Positions 10,537 through 19,477 of a stretch of 64,000 nucleotides of DNA are shown one piece after another; position 1 is the first letter of the stretch; every line of letters begins with the position of its first letter. This DNA is from Paractinoplanes rishiriensis (GTDB taxonomy: Bacteria > Actinomycetota > Actinomycetes > Mycobacteriales > Micromonosporaceae): positions 1-64,000 of the forward strand of contig NZ_BOMV01000013.1 of assembly GCF_016862375.1 (NCBI RefSeq), in the 5' to 3' direction. The position numbers and the translations under genes are program-made. The notes under the pieces are model-generated. The model searched no databases, was not told the DNA's origin, and saw nothing but the letters and a program-made list of their open reading frames with translations.

Positions 10537-11569
10537 GCAGCGCGCGCAAGGAGTGGATGATCGCGTCTTCGGCGGAGGCCAGGACCGGTGTGGTGGCGTC
10601 GGCCAGCTGGAACACGTCCGGGCCCTCGATCTCGGTGAGGGTCCGGCGCAGGGTGGCCGCCCGTACCGCCGATGGTGGATGGTCTGCCACGATTGCCGCG
10701 CGGTCCAGCTCGGGCACCTCGTCGCGCACCCGGTTGAGCAGGTGGTCGATCGCGAAGAAGAGGAACGTGCCGGCCACCGTGATGTTCTTGTCGAAGCCGT
10801 CGTCGCCGGTCGCCGCGAGGGCCAGCAGCATGCCGATCTCGTCCGCCTCGAACTCCTGATCATGGCTCTTGCGCAGCCAGCCGTCGCCGGCCGGGCGGGC
10901 AAGCAGGTGACCGGCCAGGAAGTGGCCGTACTCGTGGGCCACCGCGAACGTCTCGGCGGCGGCCGCGTACCGGTAACTCAGGATGCCCCGCGCGGTCGCG
11001 TCGACCGGCTGCTTGCCGCCGCGCCGGGAATCGCTGTGCAGCACGTACGCCGCCAGCGAGCGGGCCATCGTCGCGTCGGCCTCCCGGCGGCGGCGCAGCA
11101 TCGCCTCGGTGGTCGGCTGGAGCGTGTAGCCGCCCTCGGCCGGGGTCGCCACCACGACCCGGGTGTTGAGCGCGAGCGCCACCTCGACCAGCAGGTAGTG
11201 GAGCCCGGTGTTGATCAGCAGCAGGGTGCCGTTGCGGGCGGCCAGGGCGCGGGCGTTGAACGAGTGGTGCGGGTATTCGCCCACGTATACCGGGCCGGGC
11301 AGCTCGTGGCCGAGTCCGGCCAGCGCTTGCTCGATCCGGCCGGACACCTCGGCGAGGCGGTCCACCGGCGCGTCCGCGATCTGCGCCGGCATCAGATTTT
11401 CCTCGCCGTAGTCGGCGGCCGAACGCCGGGCCTCCGCCACCATCCGGGCCATGAGCTGAGTCGTGATGTGGGCCTCCGGCTCGGCCGTGCCCTCCGGCCG
11501 CACCAGGTGTTCGATGCCGCGGGCCCGGAGCATCTCGTGGTACTCGGCGATCAGCGGCTCCCGGTTCAT
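10532..11569 (-). CDS. Zinc metalloprotease with HEYGH motif
   Basis: A 345-residue protein whose middle holds a zinc-protease signature: HEYGH at about residues 212-216, followed by EFEADE at 239-244, giving the third ligand as in gluzincin (M48-like) proteases. There is no signal peptide and no clear membrane segment, so it is probably cytoplasmic. ATG at 11569 overlaps the stop of the subtilase gene (ATGA), so the two are likely made together. I cannot assign a substrate. It is the last gene of a three-gene module (TPR/zinc-ribbon, subtilase, metalloprotease) embedded between steroid genes. Confidence 0.78.
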   Translation of the reverse strand: MNREPLIAEYHEMLRARGIEHLVRPEGTAEPEAHITTQLMARMVAEARRSAADYGEENLMPAQIADAPVDRLAEVSGRIEQALAGLGHELPGPVYVGEYPHHSFNARALAARNGTLLLINTGLHYLLVEVALALNTRVVVATPAEGGYTLQPTTEAMLRRRREADATMARSLAAYVLHSDSRRGGKQPVDATARGILSYRYAAAAETFAVAHEYGHFLAGHLLARPAGDGWLRKSHDQEFEADEIGMLLALAATGDDGFDKNITVAGTFLFFAIDHLLNRVRDEVPELDRAAIVADHPPSAVRAATLRRTLTEIEGPDVFQLADATTPVLASAEDAIIHSLRALL

Positions 11570-13722
11570 CGCCACCGGCCGCCGAACGCGTCGGAGTCCA
11601 GGCCGGCTGCCACCACCGCGAAGTCCTGCGGCCCGAACAGCATCTCGGACACCGCGGTCACCTCGATCGCGTAGTCGCCCGGCCCGGCCTCGTCGAGGCG
11701 TACCACCTGGACGTTGTTGGTGGTGTCGGCGGTCGCATAGGTGGCCCGCCGCTGCTCGTTGCCCAGCCAGCGCCGGTTGCTCTGCCGGTGCCAGACGACC
11801 AGCGCGAGCGCGTGCTGGATGCCTCGCCCCGGCGGGTCGGTCCAGGCCAGGCAGACCCGCAAGGACCCTTTCCCGGTACGCCGCAGCGGCAGCCGGACGG
11901 TCCGGCCCAGCCCGGCCAGCGTGGTCGTCCCGCCGCCGTCGGCGTACGCGTGCGGCAGCGTCCCGGCCAGATTCAGCGCGCCGAAACCCTGATGGCAGTT
12001 GGGCGGGTGCGGGTGCTGCGCGCCGGCATCGTGGCCGCCCAGCCAGCGGGCGCCGTTCACCAGGGTGGCCTTGAGCAGGGCCGCGCTCGGCTCGTGCCCG
12101 CGGCCGGTGAACCACTCGCGCAGCAGCGCGGCCGACCCGGCCACCAGCGGCGCCGCCATGCTGGTGCCGCCCAGCACCGCGTAGTGGTCGTCCCAGCCGT
12201 GCCAGAACGTCGCGTCCGGGGCCGGCGCCGACCGGGCCGACACGACGCAGGTGCCCGGCGCCACCAGATCGGGCTTGATCCGGTCGTGCTCCTGGCACGG
12301 GCCGCGGCTGCTGAACGCGGCCAGCGACTCCGGGTCGCCGCCCAGGTGCTCGGCGCCGATCGGGGTGTCCGGGAAGGCCCCCGGCGACCACTGCCGCCAG
12401 GTGCGGTGCGGCAGGCTGCGGGTGCTGCGGCTGGCGCCGACCGTGAGCGCGTTCTTGGCGGTGGCCGGGGCCGCGACCGAGAACAGGTCGACGTAGCCGC
12501 GCGGCACGTGCCGGGGCGCGCCGGACCGGCCCGCGTTGCCGGCCGCGATCACCACCAGCATGTCGGGGTGCCCGGCCACGAACTCGTCGATCTCCAGCGA
12601 GCTCATCCGGTAGACCGAGCCGGCGTCCGCGCCCCAGCTGTTGTTGTGGATCCGGCAGCCGGCGTCGTACGCCTCGGCCAGCAGGTCGTGGAGGTCGACC
12701 GGCAGCCCGGTGAGCCCGCCGGCCGCGTCCAGCACGGACTGGAAGAAGATCGCGGCACCGGGCGCCGCGCCGCGGAACGTGCCGCCGGACGCGGAGCCGT
12801 CGCCGGCCAGCGTGCCGGCCACGTGGGTGCCGTGGCCGTGCGGGTCGCTGCCGTCGCCGGGCCGGCCGAGCGCCACCACCCGGCGCAGCCGGTCCTTGAG
12901 GTCGGGGTGCCGCTCGTCGACCCCGGTGTCGGCCACCCCGACGATCTGGCCCCGGCCGGTCAGCCCGGCCAGCGCCGGGGCGCGCAGCCCGGCGATCCGC
13001 TGCGCGTGGTCGTTGAACAGGCCGGGCGCCAGGTAGAGGTCGACCGCGGCGACGTCCTGCCGGCGGGCCAGGTCGAGCAGCCGGGCATCGCCGAACGGGC
13101 AGCGGAAGCGCACCTTGCGCCGGCCCGCGCCGTCCTCGGGCCAGCCCTGCCCGGCCAGCCAGGCGCGGATCGCGGGCAGGTCGGCGGGGCGGTGGGCGAG
13201 CACCTCGTAGCGGACCGGCCGGGCACCCGGCGGCGGACCGCCCGGCGTCACCACGTTGCCGGCGTCTGCGGTGTCGCTGAGCAGGTAGGGCCGGACGTCG
13301 GTCACGAAGCGGAGCGCGGCCAGGCCGTCCCGGCCGCCGGTCAGCCGGGCCACGTAGCGGTGGTCGGCCACCCGCTCCAGCACCGCGACACCGGCCGCGG
13401 CCAGCCGGTCCCGCCAGTCCGGCGGCGGCACCGGCGCGGTGCGGAGCACGACCGTCTCGCCGTAGCCGGGCTGCGCCGGCGGGGGAGTGTCGTCCAGGGC
13501 CGGCAGGTCGAGCGAGCCCAGGCCGGCGTACCGGGCCGGCGGAGCCAGCGGCGGCAGGTCCGCGCGGGCGTGCAGCACCAGGCCGAGCTGCTGCAGGACC
13601 GGCAGGTTGGCCTCGTCGGTGTCGCCGGAGACCACGTCCTCGCGGACCGCCGCGCCGGTCAGCAGCGCGAGCACCGCGTCCCGGTCGCTGCCGCCGGCCA
13701 GGTGCCCCACCACCGCGACCAC
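11566..13722 (-). CDS. Intracellular subtilisin-like serine protease (S8)
   Basis: A 718-residue S8 protease with the catalytic triad visible: Asp265 in VADTGVD, His297 in HGHGTHVAG and Ser521 in GGTSMAAP, plus the oxyanion-hole segment HNNSWG near 359. About 240 residues precede the catalytic domain and about 170 follow it. No signal peptide is present, which is unusual for subtilases and suggests activity inside the cell. The GTG start at 13722 lies 2 nt after the stop of the TPR gene, and its own stop overlaps the metalloprotease start. The long N-terminal region could act as an inhibitory or sensing part; this is inference. Confidence 0.85.
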   Translation of the reverse strand: MVAVVGHLAGGSDRDAVLALLTGAAVREDVVSGDTDEANLPVLQQLGLVLHARADLPPLAPPARYAGLGSLDLPALDDTPPPAQPGYGETVVLRTAPVPPPDWRDRLAAAGVAVLERVADHRYVARLTGGRDGLAALRFVTDVRPYLLSDTADAGNVVTPGGPPPGARPVRYEVLAHRPADLPAIRAWLAGQGWPEDGAGRRKVRFRCPFGDARLLDLARRQDVAAVDLYLAPGLFNDHAQRIAGLRAPALAGLTGRGQIVGVADTGVDERHPDLKDRLRRVVALGRPGDGSDPHGHGTHVAGTLAGDGSASGGTFRGAAPGAAIFFQSVLDAAGGLTGLPVDLHDLLAEAYDAGCRIHNNSWGADAGSVYRMSSLEIDEFVAGHPDMLVVIAAGNAGRSGAPRHVPRGYVDLFSVAAPATAKNALTVGASRSTRSLPHRTWRQWSPGAFPDTPIGAEHLGGDPESLAAFSSRGPCQEHDRIKPDLVAPGTCVVSARSAPAPDATFWHGWDDHYAVLGGTSMAAPLVAGSAALLREWFTGRGHEPSAALLKATLVNGARWLGGHDAGAQHPHPPNCHQGFGALNLAGTLPHAYADGGGTTTLAGLGRTVRLPLRRTGKGSLRVCLAWTDPPGRGIQHALALVVWHRQSNRRWLGNEQRRATYATADTTNNVQVVRLDEAGPGDYAIEVTAVSEMLFGPQDFAVVAAGLDSDAFGGRWR

Positions 13723-13724
13723 GG

Positions 13725-14699
13725 TCAGCGGTCCCGGCCGAAGAACCGGCGCCGCGGCGGCGGCAGCACCCGGAGCCGGTCGGAGGCCCGGGCCACCACC
13801 TCGGGCACCGGCCCGCTGGCCGCCTCCCGGTAGTAGCGGTAGGCCTTGCCCGGGTCGCCGGCCTGCTCCCAGTGCCAGCCGAGGTTGTGCGCAGCGTAGG
13901 CCCGGTATTCCGGGGTGGCGGCCGTGCGGTGCACCCGTTCCCAGATCTTGTGGGCCCGGTCCTGGTTGCCGGCCTCGTCCTCGAGGGTGCCCAGGTTGAT
14001 CCCGGCCTTGTCGACGGTGGACGGTGCCCCGAGGTCGAGGGCCAGCTGGTAGGCGGCCCGCGCGGCCGGCAGGTCGCCGAGCGCCTTGCGGGTGGTGCCC
14101 AGCTGGTCGGCCGCGATCGCCCGGACCACCGGGTCGGCGTCGGTACGGGCGGCCGCGGTGTCGAACGCGGTGGCCGCGGCGCGCAGGTCGCCGAGCTCCG
14201 CCCGGGTCAGGCCCAGATAAAGATGGCAGGCGGCCACCTCGGTCGGATGCCGGACCGCGGCCGCGGCGACCGTCAGCCAGACCAGGGCCCGGCCGAAGTC
14301 GCGCCGCTCGTACGCCTCGTTGCCGATCGGGAAGCCGAGCAGCCCGGCGAACGCCGTGCTCAGCGCCTGGAACTCGGCCTTGCGGGCGGCGCCGGCCCGC
14401 GACGACATCTGCTGGCGCAGCGACTGGGCGAAGTCACCGCGGGCGAAGGCGTCGTGGGCCACGGTGTGCCCGACCGAACCGGCGGACCGGTCCCACGGCA
14501 GCATGCCCCGGCCGACCGCGTCGACCTGGTCGTCCGGGGCCACCATCTGCAGGTCGTCCTCGGCGCGTGGCCGGGTGCCGCAGACCGGGCACGGCTTGCC
14601 GACGCAGCCGCGTTTCGCGGTCTCGTACTGGGCGACGCCCGTCACCACCTGGCGGTGGACACAGTGGCCACACCGGTGCGACAGCACAAAGACGTTCAT
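13725..14699 (-). CDS. TPR protein with N-terminal zinc-ribbon-like cysteines
   Basis: A 324-residue protein. Residues up to about 45 carry CGHC and CPVCG pairs, a probable zinc ribbon. The rest is alpha-helical with tetratricopeptide-like repeats from about residue 100 (for example ALVWLTVAAAAV, LYLGLTRAELGDLRAA, LGTTRKALGDLPAAR and NLGWHWEQAGDPGKAY). I chose ATG at 14699, which has GGGGGAG a few bases upstream, over 14711. It heads the protease module and is probably the sensor or scaffold; that role is inferred from the domain type. It starts about 50 nt after the echA19 stop on the same strand, so readthrough from the KstR-controlled promoter is possible. Confidence 0.75.
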   Translation of the reverse strand: MNVFVLSHRCGHCVHRQVVTGVAQYETAKRGCVGKPCPVCGTRPRAEDDLQMVAPDDQVDAVGRGMLPWDRSAGSVGHTVAHDAFARGDFAQSLRQQMSSRAGAARKAEFQALSTAFAGLLGFPIGNEAYERRDFGRALVWLTVAAAAVRHPTEVAACHLYLGLTRAELGDLRAAATAFDTAAARTDADPVVRAIAADQLGTTRKALGDLPAARAAYQLALDLGAPSTVDKAGINLGTLEDEAGNQDRAHKIWERVHRTAATPEYRAYAAHNLGWHWEQAGDPGKAYRYYREAASGPVPEVVARASDRLRVLPPPRRRFFGRDR

Positions 14700-14747
14700 C
14701 GGCTCCCCCATGACGCGCGATGGAACGTCCTCACCCTACGGCGGCGG

Positions 14748-15542
14748 TCACCGTCCCAGGAAGGTCGGACGGCGCTTCTCCAGGAACGCGCGCGGCCCCT
14801 CCTTGGCGTCCTGGCTGGCGAACACCTGCATGCCGATCTCGGATTCGACGGCGAACGCGTCGTTCTCGGCCATGTCCTCGGTCTCCCGGATGGTGCGCAG
14901 GATGGCCTGCACGGCCAGCGGCCCGTTCGCGGCGATCAGCTCGGCCAGCTCGACGGCCTTGTCGAGCGCCTGGCCGTCCGGGACCACGTGGCCGATCAGG
15001 CCGGCCTCCTTGGCCTCGGCCGCGGTCAGGTGCCGGCCGGTGAGCAGGATGTCGGCGGCCACCGTGTACGGGATCTGCCGGGGCAGCCGGACCGCCGAGC
15101 CGCCCAGCGGGAACAGCCCCCAGCGGGCCTCGGAGACGCCGAACCGGGCGCTCACGCCGGCCACCCGGACATCGGTGGCCTGCAGGATCTCGGTGCCGCC
15201 GGCCACCGCGGGCCCCTCCACGGCGGCGACCAGCGGCTTACTGAGCCGGCGGCCCTTGAGCAGCGCGTCGATCCGGGACAGGTCGGCGCCCTGGAAGTTG
15301 TCGCCGGGGTGGGACTCGGTCATCGCCCGCAGGTCGGCACCCGCGCAGAACGCCCCGCCCGCGCCGGTCAGCACCGCGACCCGGATCTCCGGGTCCTGGT
15401 CGACCCGGTCCCAGGCCCCGCGCATGATGGCCATCATCTCGGCGGACAGCGCGTTGCGGACCCGCGGCCGGTTCATCGTCACGATCAGGACCGGCCCGCG
15501 CTGTTCGACCAGCGCGTGCGGTGCCACGGTTTCGGTGCTCAC
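14748..15542 (-). CDS. echA19: Enoyl-CoA hydratase EchA19-like
   Basis: Crotonase-family protein of 264 residues expected to hydrate the enoyl-CoA of the steroid side chain during beta-oxidation. The oxyanion-hole segments GAFCAGADL and the later [10 protein letters not shown] are visible, as is the [15 protein letters not shown] stretch. GTG at 15542 is preceded by AGGGGAG. It is divergent from fadD19, whose product activates the substrate, and the two share a short promoter region with a KstR-like site. Length and sequence are close to mycobacterial EchA19 (263 residues) from memory. Confidence 0.87.
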   Translation of the reverse strand: MSTETVAPHALVEQRGPVLIVTMNRPRVRNALSAEMMAIMRGAWDRVDQDPEIRVAVLTGAGGAFCAGADLRAMTESHPGDNFQGADLSRIDALLKGRRLSKPLVAAVEGPAVAGGTEILQATDVRVAGVSARFGVSEARWGLFPLGGSAVRLPRQIPYTVAADILLTGRHLTAAEAKEAGLIGHVVPDGQALDKAVELAELIAANGPLAVQAILRTIRETEDMAENDAFAVESEIGMQVFASQDAKEGPRAFLEKRRPTFLGR

Positions 15543-15587
15543 CCAGACTCCCCTCACCGGCCTCCCCTCACAGGCCTTGCCGTGGAC

Positions 15588-15601
15588 GATAACAGGTTCT
15601 A
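15588..15601. promoter_or_regulatory. KstR-like operator between echA19 and fadD19
   Basis: GATAACAGGTTCTA keeps AAC-2-GTT-2-A but lacks the first T of TnnAACnnGTTnnA. It sits between the divergent starts, 10 nt upstream of the fadD19 ATG. Confidence 0.6.
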
Positions 15602-15611
15602 CTTTCTGGGG

Positions 15612-17270
15612 ATGGCGGCCAATATTGCTGACCTCATCGAGCACGCGGTGGACGCATTTCCCGACCGCGTCGCGGTGGCCTGCGGCGAGCAAGCGATCAG
15701 CTATGCCGAACTGGAGGCGACAGCCAACCGTGTAGCCCACTTCCTGCGTGATCGCGGAGTGGGCCGGGGCGATCACATCGGACTGTACGCGGGCAACTCG
15801 ATCGAGGCCCTGGTGGCCATGATCGCCGTGTACAAGCTGCGTGCGGTGGTCGTCAACGTCAACTACCGGTACGTCGAGAACGAGTTGCAGTACCTTTTCG
15901 AGGATGCCGAACTGAAGGCGCTGGTGCACGACCAGTGCTTCGCGCCGCGGGTGGCCGCGGTGCTGCCGCAGTCGCCGGGCCTGCACACCGTGGTGTCGTT
16001 GCCGGACGACTCGGGCGCCGACATCACCGGGTACGGCGGGATCTCCTATCCGGACGCGGTCGCGGCGGGTGCCGGGGCGCGGGACTTCGACGAACGCTCC
16101 GGCGACGACATCTACCTGCTCTACACCGGCGGCACCACCGGCTATCCGAAGGGCGTCATCTGGCGGCACGAGGACGTCTGGCGGGTGCTGGGCGGCGGCA
16201 TCGACTTCATGTCCGGCATCCCGCTGGCCGACGAGTGGGAGCAGGTCAAACGCGGTCACGAGATGGGCCCGATGGTGCGGCTCTGCCTGGCCCCGCTGAT
16301 CCACGGCAACGCGCAGTGGGCGGCGCTGATGGCGCTGTTCGCCGGCGACACCGTGGTGGTGCTGCCGCATTTCGACCCGCGCGAGGTCTGGCGCACCATC
16401 CAGCGCCGGAAGGTCAACGTGGTGGTGCTGATCGGCGACGCGATGGCCCGGCCGATCATCGAGACCTACCTGGCCGGCGACTACGACGGCTCGTCGCTGG
16501 TGGCCATCTCGTCGAGCGCCGCGCTGTTCTCGCCGGTGGTCAAGCGGCAGTACCTGGACGCGCTGCCGGGTGTGATGGTGACCGACGCGATCGGCTCGTC
16601 GGAGACCGGCTTTGCCGGCATCGGCATCGTGGCCGACGTCGAGGGTGGCGCGGTGGACGGCCCCCGGGTGATGCCCGGCCCGAACACCGTCGTGCTGGAC
16701 GAGTACGACAAGCCGTGCCCGCCCGGCGTGATCGGCCGGCTGGCCCGGGGCGGGCACGTCCCGCTCGGCTACTACAAGGACCCGGAGAAGACCGCACGGC
16801 TGCTGACCGAGGTGGACGGGGTCCGCTACGCGATACCGGGCGACCTGGCCCGGATCGAGGAGGACGGCACGATCAGCCTGCTCGGCCGGGGCAACACCTG
16901 CGTGAACACCGGCGGCGAGAAGGTGTTCCCGGAGGAGGTCGAGGGGGCGCTCAAGGCCCATCCGGACGTCTTCGACGCGCTGGTGATCGGGCGGCCGGAC
17001 GAGCGGCTCGGCCAGCGGGTGGTGGCGCTGGTGCAGCCCCGCGACGGCGGCGACCTCGACGTGGCCGACCTGGACTCGCACGTGCGCACCCGGATCGCCG
17101 GCTACAAGGTTCCCCGGCAGGTCTGGCTGGTCGACTCGATCCACCGCACGATCAGCGGCAAGGCGGACTACCGCTGGGCACATGAGCACGCCGGGAGTAA
17201 CCCGGCCGAGGGAGAGACTCCCGGTTTTAATCTGGGGTTTTCCGCTGCGGGTGAGCCCAGTGCGGACTGA
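15612..17270 (+). CDS. fadD19: Steroid acyl-CoA ligase FadD19-like
   Basis: ATP-dependent CoA ligase of 552 residues that activates the oxidised C26/C27 side-chain carboxylate. The adenylate-forming signature [11 protein letters not shown] is near residue 170, [10 protein letters not shown] and GVRYAIPGD follow, and the C-terminal catalytic lysine lies in ISGKADYRW. The remembered Mtb FadD19 aligns along the whole length. FadD19 homologues are linked to C-24-branched sterol side chains. ATG at 15612 gives [12 protein letters not shown], matching the family start. The 3' end overlaps the start of the next gene. Confidence 0.93.
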   Translation: MAANIADLIEHAVDAFPDRVAVACGEQAISYAELEATANRVAHFLRDRGVGRGDHIGLYAGNSIEALVAMIAVYKLRAVVVNVNYRYVENELQYLFEDAELKALVHDQCFAPRVAAVLPQSPGLHTVVSLPDDSGADITGYGGISYPDAVAAGAGARDFDERSGDDIYLLYTGGTTGYPKGVIWRHEDVWRVLGGGIDFMSGIPLADEWEQVKRGHEMGPMVRLCLAPLIHGNAQWAALMALFAGDTVVVLPHFDPREVWRTIQRRKVNVVVLIGDAMARPIIETYLAGDYDGSSLVAISSSAALFSPVVKRQYLDALPGVMVTDAIGSSETGFAGIGIVADVEGGAVDGPRVMPGPNTVVLDEYDKPCPPGVIGRLARGGHVPLGYYKDPEKTARLLTEVDGVRYAIPGDLARIEEDGTISLLGRGNTCVNTGGEKVFPEEVEGALKAHPDVFDALVIGRPDERLGQRVVALVQPRDGGDLDVADLDSHVRTRIAGYKVPRQVWLVDSIHRTISGKADYRWAHEHAGSNPAEGETPGFNLGFSAAGEPSAD

Positions 17271-18354
17271 TCTTTGCGACCGGCTCGGCATCGACTATCC
17301 GATCGTCGGGTTCAGCCCCAGCGAACACGTGGTCGCCGCGCTCAGCCGGGCCGGCGGCCTCGGCGTGCTGGGCTGCGTGCGCTACAACGACGCCGACGAA
17401 CTGGACGCCGTGCTGACCTGGCTGGACGAGCAGACCGGCGGCCGCCCGTACGGCGTCGATGTGGTGATGCCCAGCCACGTGCCCACCGAGGGCGCCCAGG
17501 CCGACCTGGACCAGCTCATCCCGCCCGGGCACCGGGACTTCGTCGAGCGGACCCTGCTGCGGCTCGGCGTGCCGCCGCTCGGCGTCGACGAGTCCCGGCG
17601 GGCCGGGGTGCTGGGCTGGCTGCACTCGGTGGCCCGCTCGCACGTGGAGGTGGCGCTCAACCACCCGGTGCGGCTGATCGCGAACGCGCTCGGCTCGCCG
17701 CCGCCGGACGTGATCGACCAGGCGCACGACCACGGCCTCGTGGTGGCCGCGCTGGCCGGCCGGGCCGATCACGCCCGCAGCCACGTGGCCAAGGGCGTCG
17801 ATGTCGTGGTGGCGCAGGGCTACGAGGCCGGCGGGCACACCGGCGAGATCGGCAGCATGGTGCTGATCCCGGAGATCGTGGACGCGGTCGGCGGCGAGGT
17901 GCCGGTGCTGGCGGCCGGCGGGATCGGCAGCGGCCGGCAGATCGCCGCGGCGCTGGCGCTGGGCGCGCGCGGAGTGTGGATGGGCTCGGTCTGGCTGGGC
18001 ACCCGGGAGTACCAGAGCCCGCCGGCGTTGCGCGAGGCGCTGCTGAAGGCCGGTTCGGCCGACACGGTGCGCAGCCGGATCTATTCCGGCAAGCCGGCCC
18101 GGCTGCTGCGCAACCGGTGGACCGACGCGTGGGCCGAGACCGAGGCGCCGCAACCGCTGCCGATGCCGCTGCAAAATCTGCTGGTGTCGGACGCGCACGC
18201 GCGGCTCATGGAGTCGGGCGACCCGACCGTGGTGCCGATGCCGGTGGGCCAGATCGTCGGCCGGATGAACGAGGTGCGCCCGGTCGCCGACGTGCTGGCC
18301 GACCTGGTGGCCGAGGGCGACGAGACGCTGACCAGGATGGGTAAACTCAGCTGA
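17251..18354 (+). CDS. Nitronate monooxygenase / 2-nitropropane dioxygenase-like flavoprotein
   Basis: FMN-dependent TIM-barrel oxidoreductase of about 367 residues. [10 protein letters not shown] (substrate/flavin pocket) and [21 protein letters not shown] (phosphate-binding loop) are clear family signatures. GTG at 17251 or 17260 may be the start; both lie inside the fadD19 3' end, so the genes are probably co-transcribed. Family members in steroid clusters act as oxidases or enoyl reductases, but the substrate is not readable from the sequence. A second, distinct member (ipdC) lies at 29490-30539. Confidence 0.8.
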   Translation: MSPVRTDLCDRLGIDYPIVGFSPSEHVVAALSRAGGLGVLGCVRYNDADELDAVLTWLDEQTGGRPYGVDVVMPSHVPTEGAQADLDQLIPPGHRDFVERTLLRLGVPPLGVDESRRAGVLGWLHSVARSHVEVALNHPVRLIANALGSPPPDVIDQAHDHGLVVAALAGRADHARSHVAKGVDVVVAQGYEAGGHTGEIGSMVLIPEIVDAVGGEVPVLAAGGIGSGRQIAAALALGARGVWMGSVWLGTREYQSPPALREALLKAGSADTVRSRIYSGKPARLLRNRWTDAWAETEAPQPLPMPLQNLLVSDAHARLMESGDPTVVPMPVGQIVGRMNEVRPVADVLADLVAEGDETLTRMGKLS

Positions 18355-19387
18355 GCAGCACGACGGCCCGGCCGGTGAGCGTGCCCGACGCGAGCCGGCC
18401 GTAGGCCTCGCCGATGTCCTCGAAGCCGAACTCGGCGACCTGGTTGCGCACCAGGCCGGCCCGGGCCAGCGCAAGCACCTCCTGCGCGTCGGCCAGCGAG
18501 GAGCCCTGGAAGGTGAAGACCTCGCCGTCCCGGGGTAGGGCGCCGTACCAGGGCTTCTGCAGGCGGCCGCCGGCCGATCCGATCAAGCCGTACGCGCCGC
18601 CCGGCCGGACCGCGGCGACGCCCGCCGCGATCGTCTCGTCGGTGCCCACGAAGTCGAGCACGGCGTCCGCGCCGAAGCCCTGGGTGAGCCGTCGCAACTG
18701 CTTGCCGGTCGCGTCGTCCACACCGGACAGCTGCTCGTGCGCGCCCACCTCGGCGGCGTAGGCGAGGCGGTCCGGGCTCGGGTCGACGGCGATCACCCGG
18801 GCGGCGGTCAGCACCCGGAGGAACTGCACGGCGAACGCGCCCAGGCCGCCGGCGCCGAACACGACGGCCGTCCCGCCCGGCACGATCCGGGGCAGCGCCC
18901 GGCGCACGGCGTGGTAGGCCGTCGCGCCGGCGTCGGTGAGCGGGCCGGCGTGCCGCGGATCGAGCCCGCCCAGCGGCAGCACCCCGCGCCGGCCGGTGAC
19001 CACGACGAAGTCGGCCAGCCCGCCGTCCCGGCCGTAGCCGCGACCGGTCAGCGCGTGCGGGCAGCCGTTGTCCAGGCCGCGCACGCAGTGCCAGCAGGTG
19101 CCGCAGGAGGCCGACGCGGCCAGCGCCACCGGGGCGCCCTCGGCAAGCCCGGTCACGCCCGCGCCCAGCGCGGCCACCCGGCCGGCGGTCTCGTGGCCCA
19201 GCGTGAACGGCATCCGCCAGCCGAGCCGCTCGCCGGCCGCCTGCGGCATCCGCTGCATGGTCAGGTCGGACCGGCACAGCCCGCAGCCGGCCACCCGGAC
19301 CAGGATCTCGCCGGGGCCGGGCTCGGGATCGGGCACGGTGGTGGCTCGCGGGGCCTCGCCCCAGCCGGTCATCCGATAGGCGCGCAC
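18347..19387 (-). CDS. Zinc-dependent alcohol dehydrogenase
   Basis: MDR-family NAD(P)-dependent alcohol dehydrogenase of 346 residues. Catalytic-zinc ligands appear in GCGLCRSDL and GHETAG, the structural-zinc cysteines in CGTCWHCVRGLDNGC, and the Rossmann motif in GAGGLGAFAVQ. It may oxidise a sterol side-chain alcohol, in keeping with the KstR-like operator 12 nt before its GTG start; that substrate is inferred. The 3' end overlaps the convergent flavoprotein gene by 8 nt. Another in-frame ATG exists five codons later. Confidence 0.82.
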   Translation of the reverse strand: MRAYRMTGWGEAPRATTVPDPEPGPGEILVRVAGCGLCRSDLTMQRMPQAAGERLGWRMPFTLGHETAGRVAALGAGVTGLAEGAPVALAASASCGTCWHCVRGLDNGCPHALTGRGYGRDGGLADFVVVTGRRGVLPLGGLDPRHAGPLTDAGATAYHAVRRALPRIVPGGTAVVFGAGGLGAFAVQFLRVLTAARVIAVDPSPDRLAYAAEVGAHEQLSGVDDATGKQLRRLTQGFGADAVLDFVGTDETIAAGVAAVRPGGAYGLIGSAGGRLQKPWYGALPRDGEVFTFQGSSLADAQEVLALARAGLVRNQVAEFGFEDIGEAYGRLASGTLTGRAVVLLS

Positions 19388-19398
19388 GAGGTCAAGAG

Positions 19399-19412
19399 TG
19401 AAACACGTTCTC
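19399..19412. promoter_or_regulatory. KstR-like operator for the alcohol dehydrogenase
   Basis: TGAAACACGTTCTC matches TnnAACnnGTTnnA except for the final A. It is 12-25 nt upstream of the GTG at 19387. Confidence 0.7.
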
Positions 19413-19453
19413 TCGGATAGTCAACGACCAGGAGCCGGAAGTTGACCGTGTAG

Positions 19454-19467
19454 TAGAACGCGTTCTA
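19454..19467. promoter_or_regulatory. KstR-like operator for the Rv3531c-Rv3529c-like operon
   Basis: TAGAACGCGTTCTA is a perfect palindrome and a full match to TnnAACnnGTTnnA. It ends 10 nt before the GTG at 19478. Confidence 0.88.
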
Positions 19468-19477
19468 GGGTCGAACC

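Noticed and set aside
11788-13833. Long plus-strand frame opposite the subtilase gene
   Set aside because: It is antisense to a gene with a complete catalytic triad and shows only compositional residues.
14748-17291. Very long open frame on the minus strand across fadD19
   Set aside because: It is a high-GC shadow; only the part matching echA19 (14748-15542) has family motifs and a start signal.
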